Made by a program: the position numbers and the translations under genes
Source of the DNA: JAKEFM01 sp035695825
GTDB lineage: Bacteria; Planctomycetota; UBA1135; JAKEFM01
DNA: 64,000 nucleotides
Direction of reading: 5' to 3'
Assembly (NCBI GenBank): GCA_035695825.1
Contig: DASRRH010000026.1
Location: 310,001 to 374,000, forward strand
The notes under the pieces: model-generated
What the model saw: the letters and a program-made list of their open reading frames with translations, nothing else
Database searches by the model: none
Told to the model about the DNA's origin: nothing
Shown here: positions 1 through 7,596 of the stretch, piece by piece
Layout: every line of letters begins with the position of its first letter
How positions within the stretch are numbered: position 1 is the stretch's first letter

Positions 1-710
1 CGAAACGCGCAGGGGGCCAGCCGAACCCGGGCGAGGGGAAGCTCCTTCCCCCCCGCCGCGAACCTCGAGGGGCGAAGCTCGACGGCGACCGCGTACTCGC
101 GGAGGGCGAAGGGGGCCTCCTCCGACGTCGGGAGATCCTCGATGACCGAGACTTCCCCCCCCGCCGGGAGCTCGAGGGCCTCGAGGGGGAAGGCTCTCGT
201 CGCCCGCTCGCGCAGGTCAGTCCCGTCCGCCCTGCGCTCGACGAACGACAGTTCGAGCGCGGCGATCGCCGCGGGACCCGCCCGGGTCGAGGGGAGGAGC
301 GCGATCGCGCAATCCCCGTCGTTTCGCAACCGGAGGCGCAGGCGCGCGGGCTCCCCCGCCTCCACGACCGCCGCGACCGGCTCGAGCACGCAGGATCCCT
401 CGAGGCGCGCCTTCCACTCCCCCGCCTCGAGGAGCGCGGCGATCCCGTCGACGACGGGCGAGAGCTCCGCGGGGACCCCTCCCGCGCGGAGCCGGTCGAG
501 CCGATCCCGCGCCGCGTCGGGGTCCCCTTCGCGGATCCAGCGCGCGGCCTCGTCGATCGCCCGGCGCGCGATCGCGGCGCGGGCCGGCTCGACGGAGAGG
601 GGGGGAGCCTCCCGCACCACGGAACGGGGATCCGGGGCCCTTCCCCCCTCGCTCCGGCACGCCCCGGGAGCCGCCCCGAGGAGGCCGAGGAGGAGGGGAG
701 CGCGCCGCAC
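1..710 (-). CDS. Putative lipoprotein of unknown function (3' end cut off)
   Basis: An open frame runs from a GTG at 710 to the window edge, giving at least 236 residues. The first 18 residues form a basic-hydrophobic signal ending in a lipobox-like GAAPGAC, so I infer an outer-membrane or periplasmic lipoprotein. Residues 45-90 look helical, like a single TPR-like hairpin (AAIARRAIDEAARWIREGD). Residues about 105-235 look beta-rich, alternating charged and hydrophobic, as in an Ig-like or DUF-type accessory domain. It begins 10 bases after the rpsA stop and is probably the last part of the cmk-rpsA transcript. I do not recognise the family. Confidence 0.6.
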   Translation of the reverse strand, partial: MRRAPLLLGLLGAAPGACRSEGGRAPDPRSVVREAPPLSVEPARAAIARRAIDEAARWIREGDPDAARDRLDRLRAGGVPAELSPVVDGIAALLEAGEWKARLEGSCVLEPVAAVVEAGEPARLRLRLRNDGDCAIALLPSTRAGPAAIAALELSFVERRADGTDLRERATRAFPLEALELPAGGEVSVIEDLPTSEEAPFALREYAVAVELRPSRFAAGGKELPLARVRLAPCAF

Positions 711-720
711 CCGGGATGGC

Positions 721-2595
721 CTAGTCGGGGGCGCCGGGGAGGTTCGGCTCGTCGGGATCCGCGGGGGCCGGCTCGACCGCGGCCCCCTCCCCCGCCCCCT
801 CCCCCGCCGCCCCCTCGGCCCCCTTCTCTCCTCCCTCCTTGTCCTTCTCGGCGGAGGCCTGCTTCGCGGCCTCGGCGGCCGCCTTCTGCGCCGCGCGCGC
901 CTTCTTGCGCTCGGCCTTTTCCCGCTCGCGGCGGTCGATCTCCTCGTTCTCCGGGAAGTCGGCGTGGACGAAGGAGAGGCCGATCTTGCGCTCCTCGCGG
1001 TCGAGGCGGATCACGCGGACCTCGACCTTGTAGCCCCCCTTCACGACCTCCTCGGGGGAGGCGATCTTGCGGTCGGAGAGCTCGGAGATATGGAGCAGCC
1101 CCTCGAGGTCCTCCTCGAGGCGGACGAACGCGCCGAAGGAGGTGATCTTCGTCACGACCCCGGCGACGAGGTCGCCGACGTGGTAGTTCGCCGGGATCTG
1201 GTCCTGCCAGGGGTCGGGCTGGAGCTGCTTCATCCCGAGCGAGATCCGCTTCTTGTCGGGGTCGAGGGCGAGGACGGCGCACTTCACCGTGTCCCCCTTC
1301 TTCAGCACCTCGGAGGGGTGGGTGACCTTCTTCGTCCAGGACATGTCCGAGATGTGGAGCAGCCCGTCGATCCCCTCCTCGATCTCGACGAAGGCGCCGT
1401 AGTTCGTGAGGTTGCGGACCTTCCCCTCGAGGACCGTCCCCGGGCCGTAGCGGGTCTCGACGCCGATCCAGGGGTTCTGCTCGGCCTGCTTCATGCCGAG
1501 CGAGATCTCCTGCTTGTCCTTGTTGATGTCGAGGACGACGACCTCGACGGGATCCCCGGCCTTCACGATCTCGCTCGGGTGGTTCACGCGCCGGGTCCAG
1601 GACATCTCGGAGACGTGGACGAGCCCCTCGACGCCGTCCTCGAGCTTCACGAAGGCGCCGTAGGACATCAGGTTGACGACGCTCCCCTTGTGCCGGGAGC
1701 CGGCCGGGTACTTCGTCTCGATGTCCTCCCAGGGGGAGCGCGACTTCTGCTTCAAGCCGAGAGCGATCCGCTCCCGCTCCTTGTCGACGCGGAGCACGCG
1801 GACCTCGATCTCCTCCCCCTCCTTGACGATCTCGGAGGGATGGCCGATCCGCCCCCAGGACATGTCCGTCACGTGGAGGAGCCCGTCGATCCCGCCGAGA
1901 TCGACGAAGGCGCCGAACTCCGCGATGTTCTTGACGAGCCCCCTCCGGATCTGCCCCTCGGCGACCTCCGTCAGGAGCTTCTCCTTCGCCTCCGCGCGCT
2001 GGCGCTCGAGGAGCCGGCGGCGGGAGACGACGATGTTCATCCGCTCCGGGTCGATCTTGATGATCTCGGCCTCGACCTCCCGGCCGATGAACTCGCCGAC
2101 GTCCTGCATCCGCCTCGTGTTCACCTGGGAGGCGGGGAGGAAGACGGGGACGTGGTCGACGTCGACCAGGAGGCCTCCCTTGATCTTCCTCTGGACGATC
2201 CCCTTGATCGTGTCCCCCTCGTGGTAGGTCCGGACGACCCGCTCCCAGGCCCGCAGCCGGTCCGCCCGCCGTTTGCTGACGATGGCGGTGTTCGTCTCCT
2301 CGTTCATCCCCTCGTAGAGGATCTCGAAGGTCTCCCCGACCGCGGGGGGAGGGCCGTCGCGGAATTCCTCCGCCGGGACCGTCCCCTCGGCCTTCCCGCC
2401 GAAGTCGACGACCGCGCCCTCGGGGGTCACCTCGATCACCCGGGCCGAGACGATCGCCCCGGTCTCGACGTCCTTCACCGTCTCCTCGAGCGTCCGCACG
2501 AGGCTCTCCTCCGGGATCGTCAGGGCGGCGGCCGCCCGACGCTCGAGTTCCGCCTCGGGGAGATCGAACTTCCGGATCAGTTCCCGACCGCGCAT
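721..2595 (-). CDS. rpsA: 30S ribosomal protein S1
   Basis: Ribosomal protein S1 binds mRNA on the 30S subunit and unfolds it for initiation. The 624-residue product carries six S1 (OB-fold) repeats at about 46-113, 127-195, 212-280, 297-367, 384-454 and 471-541. The repeats from the third on show the recurring YGAFV / GLLH(V/I)S / HPSE signature. The tail (about 545-624) is a low-complexity Lys/Glu/Ala region, longer than usual. The ATG is preceded by a good ribosome site (GAGGAAGG). It starts 10 bases after cmk, the classical cmk-rpsA pair. Confidence 0.97.
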   Translation of the reverse strand: MRGRELIRKFDLPEAELERRAAAALTIPEESLVRTLEETVKDVETGAIVSARVIEVTPEGAVVDFGGKAEGTVPAEEFRDGPPPAVGETFEILYEGMNEETNTAIVSKRRADRLRAWERVVRTYHEGDTIKGIVQRKIKGGLLVDVDHVPVFLPASQVNTRRMQDVGEFIGREVEAEIIKIDPERMNIVVSRRRLLERQRAEAKEKLLTEVAEGQIRRGLVKNIAEFGAFVDLGGIDGLLHVTDMSWGRIGHPSEIVKEGEEIEVRVLRVDKERERIALGLKQKSRSPWEDIETKYPAGSRHKGSVVNLMSYGAFVKLEDGVEGLVHVSEMSWTRRVNHPSEIVKAGDPVEVVVLDINKDKQEISLGMKQAEQNPWIGVETRYGPGTVLEGKVRNLTNYGAFVEIEEGIDGLLHISDMSWTKKVTHPSEVLKKGDTVKCAVLALDPDKKRISLGMKQLQPDPWQDQIPANYHVGDLVAGVVTKITSFGAFVRLEEDLEGLLHISELSDRKIASPEEVVKGGYKVEVRVIRLDREERKIGLSFVHADFPENEEIDRREREKAERKKARAAQKAAAEAAKQASAEKDKEGGEKGAEGAAGEGAGEGAAVEPAPADPDEPNLPGAPD

Positions 2596-2605
2596 GGATC
2601 CTTCC

Positions 2606-3352
2606 TCAACGTCCTTTCTGGGTCCGGCCCGTCCCCGCCGGGGGCCTCCCCGCCTTCGTCTCCGCCGCCGCTCCGGCGCGCCGGCGCCGCTCGATCTCCT
2701 CGAGCACGCGCTGGACCACGGCCCAGGGGGGGGTCTCCGTCGTGTCGATCGCGATCGCGTCCTCGGCCCGCCGCAGGGGGGAGGTCTTCCGGGAGGCGTC
2801 GGAGCGGTCGCGGACGGCCATCTCGTCCTCGACCTCGTCGAGGGCGATCGCCTCCCCGTCCGCCAGGAAGTCGCTCGCCCGTCGCCGCGCTCGCTCCGAG
2901 AGCGAGGCGTCCAGGTAGAACTTCGCCGTGGCCTTGGGGAAGACGACGGTCGTCGTGTCGCGCCCCTCGGCGACGACCCCGCGGGCCCGGCGCGCGATCG
3001 CCCGCTGGAGGGCGACCATCTTCCGGCGGACCGCCGGGAGCGCGGAGGACGCGGAGACCTGGGCGGTCACCGCGCGGGAGCGGATCTCGCGCGTCACGTC
3101 CTCTTCGTTCAGCGTGATCTTTCCTTCCTCGTCAAGGTCGAGGTCGATCTCGTCGAGCGCCTTCCGCACGGCCGCCGCGTCGCGCACGTCGACGCCCCGG
3201 CGGAGGAAATGGAGCGTCACGGCCCGGTACATCGCCCCCGTGTCGAGGTAGACGTAGCCGAGCCGCGAGGCGATCTCCCGCGCCACCGTGCTCTTGCCGG
3301 CGCCGGAGGGTCCGTCGATCGCGACCACTTCGGTCCGGGGAGGGTGGCCCAT
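2606..3352 (-). CDS. cmk: Cytidylate kinase
   Basis: Cmk phosphorylates CMP and dCMP with ATP in the cytosol. The 248-residue product has the P-loop GPSGAGKST at residues 14-22, the YLDTGAMYRA substrate motif, the EGRDTTTVVFP segment and the RDRSD/SPL lid region typical of the family. An ATG at 3418 would add 22 residues, but it lies inside the -10 element of a good promoter (3414-3441). I therefore place the start at the ATG at 3352, which also matches the family length. A weak GAAGG ribosome site precedes it. rpsA follows after 10 bases. Confidence 0.95.
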   Translation of the reverse strand: MGHPPRTEVVAIDGPSGAGKSTVAREIASRLGYVYLDTGAMYRAVTLHFLRRGVDVRDAAAVRKALDEIDLDLDEEGKITLNEEDVTREIRSRAVTAQVSASSALPAVRRKMVALQRAIARRARGVVAEGRDTTTVVFPKATAKFYLDASLSERARRRASDFLADGEAIALDEVEDEMAVRDRSDASRKTSPLRRAEDAIAIDTTETPPWAVVQRVLEEIERRRRAGAAAETKAGRPPAGTGRTQKGR

Positions 3353-3413
3353 GCCTTCGCGTCTGGAACCCGCCACGCTGCTCAGGGTGGCCGGGCCGTT
3401 CGGAAGGGGAAGC

Positions 3414-3441
3414 AGCATAGGAGAACGCCGGCTGCGGTCAA
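3414..3441 (-). promoter_or_regulatory. Sigma-70-type promoter for cmk-rpsA
   Basis: On the minus strand there is TTGACC (3441-3436), a 16-base spacer and TATGCT (3419-3414). The -35 overlaps the last codons of lpxH, so the housekeeping pair cmk-rpsA can be transcribed separately from the upstream regulator/lpxH genes. It predicts a transcript start near 3407 and a leader of about 55 bases before the ATG at 3352. Confidence 0.6.
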
Positions 3442-4184
3442 GGCGCGTGCCGCAGGAGCACCCCTCCCGGCCCGCCGCGCGGGTCGAGGGAGCGCAATTC
3501 CCCGTCGATCTCGGCCGCCCCGGTTCCCTCCTCCCCCCACGCCGGAAGGACGACGAGGGTCACCCCCCCCACCCTCCGGACGCTCGGGACGTGGGCGTGT
3601 CCGCAGAGGACGAGGGTGCATCCCCTCTCCCCCGCCGCGACGGCGGCGGCCTCCGGGACGATCGACTTCGTCTGCGGGGGTTTCGCCGCGACGGCCTTCC
3701 GGCTCTTCGCGCGAAGCCCCCCTGCGAGCGCCCCGGTCCCGGGAAGGAGGCGCGCGAGGGCGCGCACGAGGGGAGAGCGGACGACCTTCCGGTAGCGCTG
3801 GTAGGCCCGGTCCAGCGTGCAGAGGGTGTCGCCGTGGAGGAGGAGGGCCCGCCTCCCCGCGACCTCGGTCACCCACTCCTCGCCTCGGAGGGCCACCCCC
3901 GTTCGCTCCGCGAACGACCGATCGAGCAGGAAGTCCCGGTTTCCGGCGATCGCCTCGATCGAGACGCCGCGGCCGCTCGCCCGCGCGAGGGCGTCGAGCA
4001 CCGGCGCGAAGCCGCGGACCCGCAGGCTCCGGGGCCCGAGCCAGACGTCGAAGAGGTCCCCCAGGAGGAAGAGGCGATCCTTCGGTGCAAGCCCTTCCAG
4101 GAACGCTCCGAAGCGGGAGGCGGCCTCGCCGTCCTCCGGCCGCAGGTGGAGGTCGGCGAGGAAGAACGCGCGGGGGCCTCTCAG
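3438..4184 (-). CDS. lpxH: UDP-2,3-diacylglucosamine diphosphatase (LpxH type)
   Basis: This calcineurin-like metallophosphoesterase removes UMP from UDP-2,3-diacylglucosamine in lipid A synthesis. The metal-binding series is complete: ADLHL (D11, H13), GDLFDVW, GNRDF, LHGD and GHAH. The length (248 residues) suits LpxH. No ATG, GTG or TTG lies near the expected N-terminus. The most likely start is the CTG at 4184-4182, which overlaps the TGA of the upstream regulator as CTGA, with GGAGGA directly before it. The start is inferred and may be wrong by a few residues. Its presence implies a lipid-A-bearing outer membrane. Confidence 0.88.
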   Translation of the reverse strand: MRGPRAFFLADLHLRPEDGEAASRFGAFLEGLAPKDRLFLLGDLFDVWLGPRSLRVRGFAPVLDALARASGRGVSIEAIAGNRDFLLDRSFAERTGVALRGEEWVTEVAGRRALLLHGDTLCTLDRAYQRYRKVVRSPLVRALARLLPGTGALAGGLRAKSRKAVAAKPPQTKSIVPEAAAVAAGERGCTLVLCGHAHVPSVRRVGGVTLVVLPAWGEEGTGAAEIDGELRSLDPRGGPGGVLLRHAP

Positions 4185-5584
4185 TCCTCCGGCTCCTCGC
4201 TCGCCGCCTCCTCCCCTTCCGCGCCCTCCCGGGCGCGATCGGCGTCGAGCCCGTGGTTCCGCAGTTTTTCCCAGAGGACCTTCCGGCTGATCCCGAGGAG
4301 CTTCGCCGCCTGGGCGCGGTGGCCCCCGGTCTTTCCGAGGACGCGCTTCAGGTGATCCCGCTCGGCCTCCTCGAGCACGGCCCGGAGCGGCCGGACCTCG
4401 TCGTGGACCTCGAAGGCCCCCCGCCACTCCCCCGACAGGGGGAGGAGGTGTTCGCGCCTCAGGGACTCGGCCTCTCCCGCGAGCGCGACCGCCCGCTGGA
4501 TCGCGTTCTCGAGCTCCCGCACGTTCCCGGGCCAGGGGTAGCGCTCCATCGCCTCGAGGTCCTCGGGCCGGACGCGGTAGCGCCGTTCCTTCGCGAAGAG
4601 TCCGAGGAAGTGCTCGACGAGGAGGGGGAGGTCTCCCGGCCGGGCCCGGAGCGGGGGGAGCGTGACCGGCACGACGTTCAGCCGCCAGAAGAGGTCCTCC
4701 CGAAAGCGCTTCTCGGCGACGCGCTTGCGGAGCGCGACCTTGGTCGCCGAGACCACCCTCACGTCCACGTGGATCGGCTTCTCCCCGCCGACCCGCTCGA
4801 ACGTCTTCTCCTGCAGCACCCGGAGGAGCTTCACCTGCGTCGCGGCCGGGGCGTCGTCGACGTCGTCGAGGAACATCGTGCCGCCGTTCGCCAGCTCGAA
4901 GCGCCCGCGCTTCTCCCGGTGCGCGTCGGTGAAGGCCCCCTTCTCGTGGCCGAAGAGCTCGTCCTCGATCAGCGTGTCGGGGAGCGCGGCGCAGGAGAAC
5001 GGCACGAACGGCCCCGTCGCCCGAGCGCTCGCCTTGTGGATCGCGCGGGCGACGCGCTCCTTCCCCGTCCCCGACTCCCCCTCGATCAGGATCGCCGCGT
5101 CGGTCGGCGCGACCCGCGCGATCGTCTGGAAGAGCTCCCGCATCGGCGGGGACTCCCCGACGATCTCCCCGAAGGCGGGCCGCTTCCCCAGCTCCGAGGC
5201 GAGCCGGACGTTCTCGCGCCCGATCGCCCGGACCTTCTCGAGCCGCGCGAGTTTCTCGACGACCGCCTCGTTGACGAAGGGCTTCTGGAGGTAGTCCGCC
5301 GCCCCTCCCCGCATCGCCTCGACGGCGTGCTCGATCGTGGCGTAGGCCGTCATCACGACGACGTCGGGGGGGTCGGCGAGCGCCCGGGCGCGCCGCAGAA
5401 CCTCCATCCCGTTGGCGCCCGGGAGGCGGACGTCCGTCACGACGCAGTCGAAGGTCTCCTTCCCGAGGAGGGCGATCGCCTCGGCGCCGTCGCCGACGGT
5501 CTTCAGGCGGTGTCCGGCGGCGGCGAGGGCGTCGCCAAGGGTGACGGCGATCGATCGCTCGTCTTCGACGAGGAGGACGTTCAC
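4181..5584 (-). CDS. Sigma-54-dependent response regulator (NtrC family)
   Basis: A 467-residue three-domain regulator. A receiver domain (1-120, phosphoacceptor D51 in TDVRLPG) is followed by an AAA+ domain (about 145-385; Walker A GESGTGKE, then GAFTDA, FLDDVDD and the FREDLFWRLN region) and a Fis-type helix-turn-helix near 420-450 (HRAQAAKLLGISRKVLWEKL). The sigma-54 contact loop reads GAFTDA instead of the usual GAFTGA. The GTG start overlaps the upstream stop as GTGA. No kinase is adjacent, so its partner is unknown. It needs RpoN, which is encoded at 12345-13781. Confidence 0.93.
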   Translation of the reverse strand: MNVLLVEDERSIAVTLGDALAAAGHRLKTVGDGAEAIALLGKETFDCVVTDVRLPGANGMEVLRRARALADPPDVVVMTAYATIEHAVEAMRGGAADYLQKPFVNEAVVEKLARLEKVRAIGRENVRLASELGKRPAFGEIVGESPPMRELFQTIARVAPTDAAILIEGESGTGKERVARAIHKASARATGPFVPFSCAALPDTLIEDELFGHEKGAFTDAHREKRGRFELANGGTMFLDDVDDAPAATQVKLLRVLQEKTFERVGGEKPIHVDVRVVSATKVALRKRVAEKRFREDLFWRLNVVPVTLPPLRARPGDLPLLVEHFLGLFAKERRYRVRPEDLEAMERYPWPGNVRELENAIQRAVALAGEAESLRREHLLPLSGEWRGAFEVHDEVRPLRAVLEEAERDHLKRVLGKTGGHRAQAAKLLGISRKVLWEKLRNHGLDADRAREGAEGEEAASEEPED

Positions 5585-5895
5585 GGACGGCCACGAGGGT
5601 AGCCGCTCGCGGGGGTGGGCGGAATGGCGCCGTCCCGGCGCCGGGCCGCCGCTCTCTCCCAACGCTCCCGCCGATTCTCTGCGCGCGCGAACCGACGGGC
5701 GAAGTTGCGAACGACGGTCGCGAGCCAGGGTCTCGGGGACTCCGCGTTCCGTGGAGGGTGTTCGAGGGTCGCACGCCAAGTCTCCTGGACGATGTCGTCG
5801 GCCTCCGCCGCGTCGCGGACGAGTGTCCGCGCGAGGGTCCGGACGAAGTCCGCGTGGGCGAGGAGGGACTGCGGGTTCGCCGGAGCGCGCCTCAT
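5581..5895 (-). CDS. ECF-like sigma factor with region 2 only
   Basis: A 104-residue protein whose residues 10-75 resemble sigma-70 region 2. The core-binding segment AAEADDIVQETW and the following RPWLATVVRNFARRF are clear. The protein then ends in an Arg/Pro-rich tail with no region 4 (-35 recognition). The other frames downstream do not restore region 4, because the NtrC regulator begins at once, with a GTGA overlap. It may be a decayed sigma factor, an anti-sigma-like decoy or a functional region-2-only protein. The precise coupling suggests it is still translated. Confidence 0.7.
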   Translation of the reverse strand: MRRAPANPQSLLAHADFVRTLARTLVRDAAEADDIVQETWRATLEHPPRNAESPRPWLATVVRNFARRFARAENRRERWERAAARRRDGAIPPTPASGYPRGRP

Positions 5896-6248
5896 GACCG
5901 TACGCCATCGGAATCCCGGTCGGGGCGCAACCGGTTCAACCCGGCGAGATTTGCGAGGCTCGGGGAGCAGGTCCCCGAGAGGAGCTCAGCGGGAGGGTTT
6001 CCCTCTCACGACGCTCTCGACCGCACGGGCGACGGTCTCCTCGACGCGTTCCGGTGGACGCGCTCCAGGGGTCGGACGTCGAGACGGCTGTGCCGGGCGG
6101 GTCGGGCCCGGGCACAGGGAGACCCCTCGGCCGGGACGCGTGAGCGCCCGACGTCCTTCCTGGACGCGGGCCCCGGTCGGGAGGGGCTCGTCTGCCTGCA
6201 GGGATCCGCCCGGCCGGGTCTAGCCTGTCCGTTCGCGTCGGCTACGCT
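5896..6248. other. Divergent intergenic region, no gene seen
   Basis: This 353-base gap separates the divergent sigma-like gene (minus) and the DUF433 gene (plus). I see no convincing ORF, RNA or terminator in most of it. The last 28 bases hold a possible promoter/operator for the DUF433 gene, listed separately. Confidence 0.4.
6221..6248 (+). promoter_or_regulatory. Possible operator and -10 for the DUF433/DUF5615 pair
   Basis: An inverted repeat TAGCC (6221-6225), 14 bases, GGCTA (6240-6244) overlaps a -10-like TACGCT (6243-6248). The -10 sits directly against the first possible start codon, so a leaderless transcript starting near the ATG at 6258 is possible. No good -35 is seen. Antitoxins commonly repress through such repeats, but this one is short. 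Confidence 0.35.
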
Positions 6249-6581
6249 GTGGTGAGAATGGCTCCCGTCGTCCGGACTGATCACCCGCACGTCGTCCGAG
6301 AAAGGGGACCGGGCGTGCGCTCGACCCTCATCCGGGGCACGCGGGTCCACGTTCGCGCGGTCGTTGAATACTGGAAGCAGGGACTCTCGATCGAGGAGAT
6401 CCTCGAGGCCCTCCCCCACCTCCGACCGGCCCAGGTGCTCGACGCCCTCTCCTACTACCACGATCACCGCGCGGCGATCGAGCGCGAGATCCGCGAGGCG
6501 GCGATCCCGCGCGTGCTCCGCCGTAGGGGGCTGCGAGTCACCCGGGATGGGCGGGTTGGAGGTCGCCGGGCTCCTCGCTGA
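6249..6581 (+). CDS. DUF433-family antitoxin
   Basis: A 110-residue protein with the DUF433 pattern: a beta segment GVRSTLIRGTRVHV, then EYWKQGLSIEEILEALPHL and QVLDALSYYHDH. DUF433 proteins are small helix-turn-helix antitoxins usually encoded before a DUF5615 PIN-like partner, as here. The annotated start is GTG at 6249. An in-frame ATG at 6258 is an equally good choice. The C-terminal 20 residues are Arg-rich and could bind nucleic acid. The partner gene starts 3 bases downstream. Confidence 0.85.
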   Translation: MVRMAPVVRTDHPHVVRERGPGVRSTLIRGTRVHVRAVVEYWKQGLSIEEILEALPHLRPAQVLDALSYYHDHRAAIEREIREAAIPRVLRRRGLRVTRDGRVGGRRAPR

Positions 6582-6584
6582 GGG

Positions 6585-6947
6585 ATGCCGCCGCCGCCTT
6601 TCGCGCGGCTCGTCCTCGACGAGGACGTCCACGCAAGGCTCGCGGGCGCTCTCCGGGCGCGAGGACACGACGTCGTCGCCCTCGCAGAGGTCGGGCGCCT
6701 CGGATCGAGAGACGAGGAGAACCTGCGGTGGGCGACGCGAGAGGGACGCGCGATCGCCACGTTCAACGCCGCCGACTTCGTCGCGCTCCACGAGTCCTTC
6801 CAGAGCCTCGGGGTACCGCATTCGGGCATCCTCCTCTCGCCCCAGGTCCCGTTGTCGGAACTCCGCCTGCGGCTCCTCGCCGCCCTTCGGCGGTGGAGCG
6901 GAAAGGACCTGCGGAACGGGCTTTTCTGGATGCGGGGCAGCGTCTGA
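6585..6947 (+). CDS. DUF5615 PIN-like toxin
   Basis: A 120-residue PIN-like protein, the probable nuclease half of the pair. It shows the family N-terminus LVLDEDVHARLAGALRARGH, a DEENLRWA acidic segment and the core ATFNAADF. The acidic residues (D14 region, the mid D/E and the D in NAADF) fit a metal-dependent nuclease site. The gene is 3 bases after the DUF433 gene on the same strand. RNase activity is family-based inference. Confidence 0.85.
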   Translation: MPPPPFARLVLDEDVHARLAGALRARGHDVVALAEVGRLGSRDEENLRWATREGRAIATFNAADFVALHESFQSLGVPHSGILLSPQVPLSELRLRLLAALRRWSGKDLRNGLFWMRGSV

Positions 6948-7268
6948 CCTGGGTCGGAAAGCCTAGGGCTCGAGGTGGGACCGGCCCTCCCCGAAGCCAG
7001 ACGCGCGAGGCCCTCTCGCGGTCCCCCGGCCCGCCGAAGCCTCCGGCTCCCCCGGTCGAATCCGGGACCAGGGGGCGCACCGCGTCCACGTCGAGAATCG
7101 AGGCAGCAGGGTCGGTCCTGGTTCTTCGCGAGGGCTCTTCCTCGCACCGCTGGCCGGGAGAACTTCCATGGAGAACGGGGACTTGTGAAGCCCCGGCGCC
7201 GACCGGGACCACCTGGCGGCCTTCCTCGGGCTTCCCGGCTCGCCGCGGGACTCCGCTCGTCCCTCCTC
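6948..7268. other. Intergenic region between two toxin-antitoxin pairs
   Basis: A stretch of about 320 bases without a supported gene. A tRNA-T-arm-like segment occurs at 7051-7065, but I found no acceptor or anticodon arm (see rejected list). The region ends in the Phd/VapC promoter-operator. Confidence 0.4.
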
Positions 7269-7305
7269 GGTTGACGAAGTAGCCACCGGGAGCTACTTTC
7301 AACCG
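7268..7305 (+). promoter_or_regulatory. Promoter and palindromic operator of the Phd/VapC pair
   Basis: TTGACG (7271-7276), a 17-base spacer and TACTTT (7294-7299) form a good promoter only 6 bases before the GTG start at 7306, so the mRNA is probably leaderless. The same segment is an imperfect palindrome: arms CGGTTGA / TCAACCG (outer) and AAGTAGC / GCTACTT (inner) around an 8-base centre. It covers both promoter elements, which fits autorepression by the antitoxin-toxin complex. Confidence 0.65.
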
Positions 7306-7596
7306 GTGCGCGCCGTCGGCATCAAGGTCCTCAAGAACCGGCTGAGCGAGTACGTCCGACTCGCCGAGCGAGGAGAGATCGTCCTCGTCGTCGACCGCGA
7401 TCGCGTGGTCGCCGAGCTCGCCCCGCCGCGCGAGGGCCGCAGCCCTTTGCTCGACGACGCCCGGTTGGCGGAGGCCGTCCGGAAGGGCTCGATCACCCCG
7501 CCGGTTCTCGCGGGCGCCGGCCCTCCGCCGCGGCTTCCGGTCGCTCCCCTGAAGGAGATCCTGCGGGAACTGGAAGGGGACCGCGCGGACCGGTGA
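7306..7596 (+). CDS. Phd/YefM-family antitoxin
   Basis: A 96-residue antitoxin. The N-terminal 50 residues carry the Phd/YefM pattern (VGIKVLKNRLSEYVRLAERGE, then VDRDRVVAELAP), which forms the DNA-binding dimer. The C-terminal 45 residues, Pro-rich with a final helix LKEILRELEGD, would wrap the toxin. The start is the GTG directly after the -10 element. The gene overlaps the toxin gene by 4 bases. Confidence 0.9.
   Translation: MRAVGIKVLKNRLSEYVRLAERGEIVLVVDRDRVVAELAPPREGRSPLLDDARLAEAVRKGSITPPVLAGAGPPPRLPVAPLKEILRELEGDRADR

Noticed and set aside
142..3117. Long plus-strand frame opposite rpsA and cmk
   Set aside because: Antisense to two unmistakable housekeeping genes; no domain of its own.
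5581..5584. Frameshift that would restore sigma region 4
   Set aside because: None of the other frames downstream encodes region 4; the receiver domain of the regulator begins immediately.
7051..7065. tRNA T-arm-like sequence (CCCGG TCGAAT CCGGG)
   Set aside because: The loop has 6 instead of 7 bases, and no matching acceptor, D or anticodon arm exists on either strand nearby.
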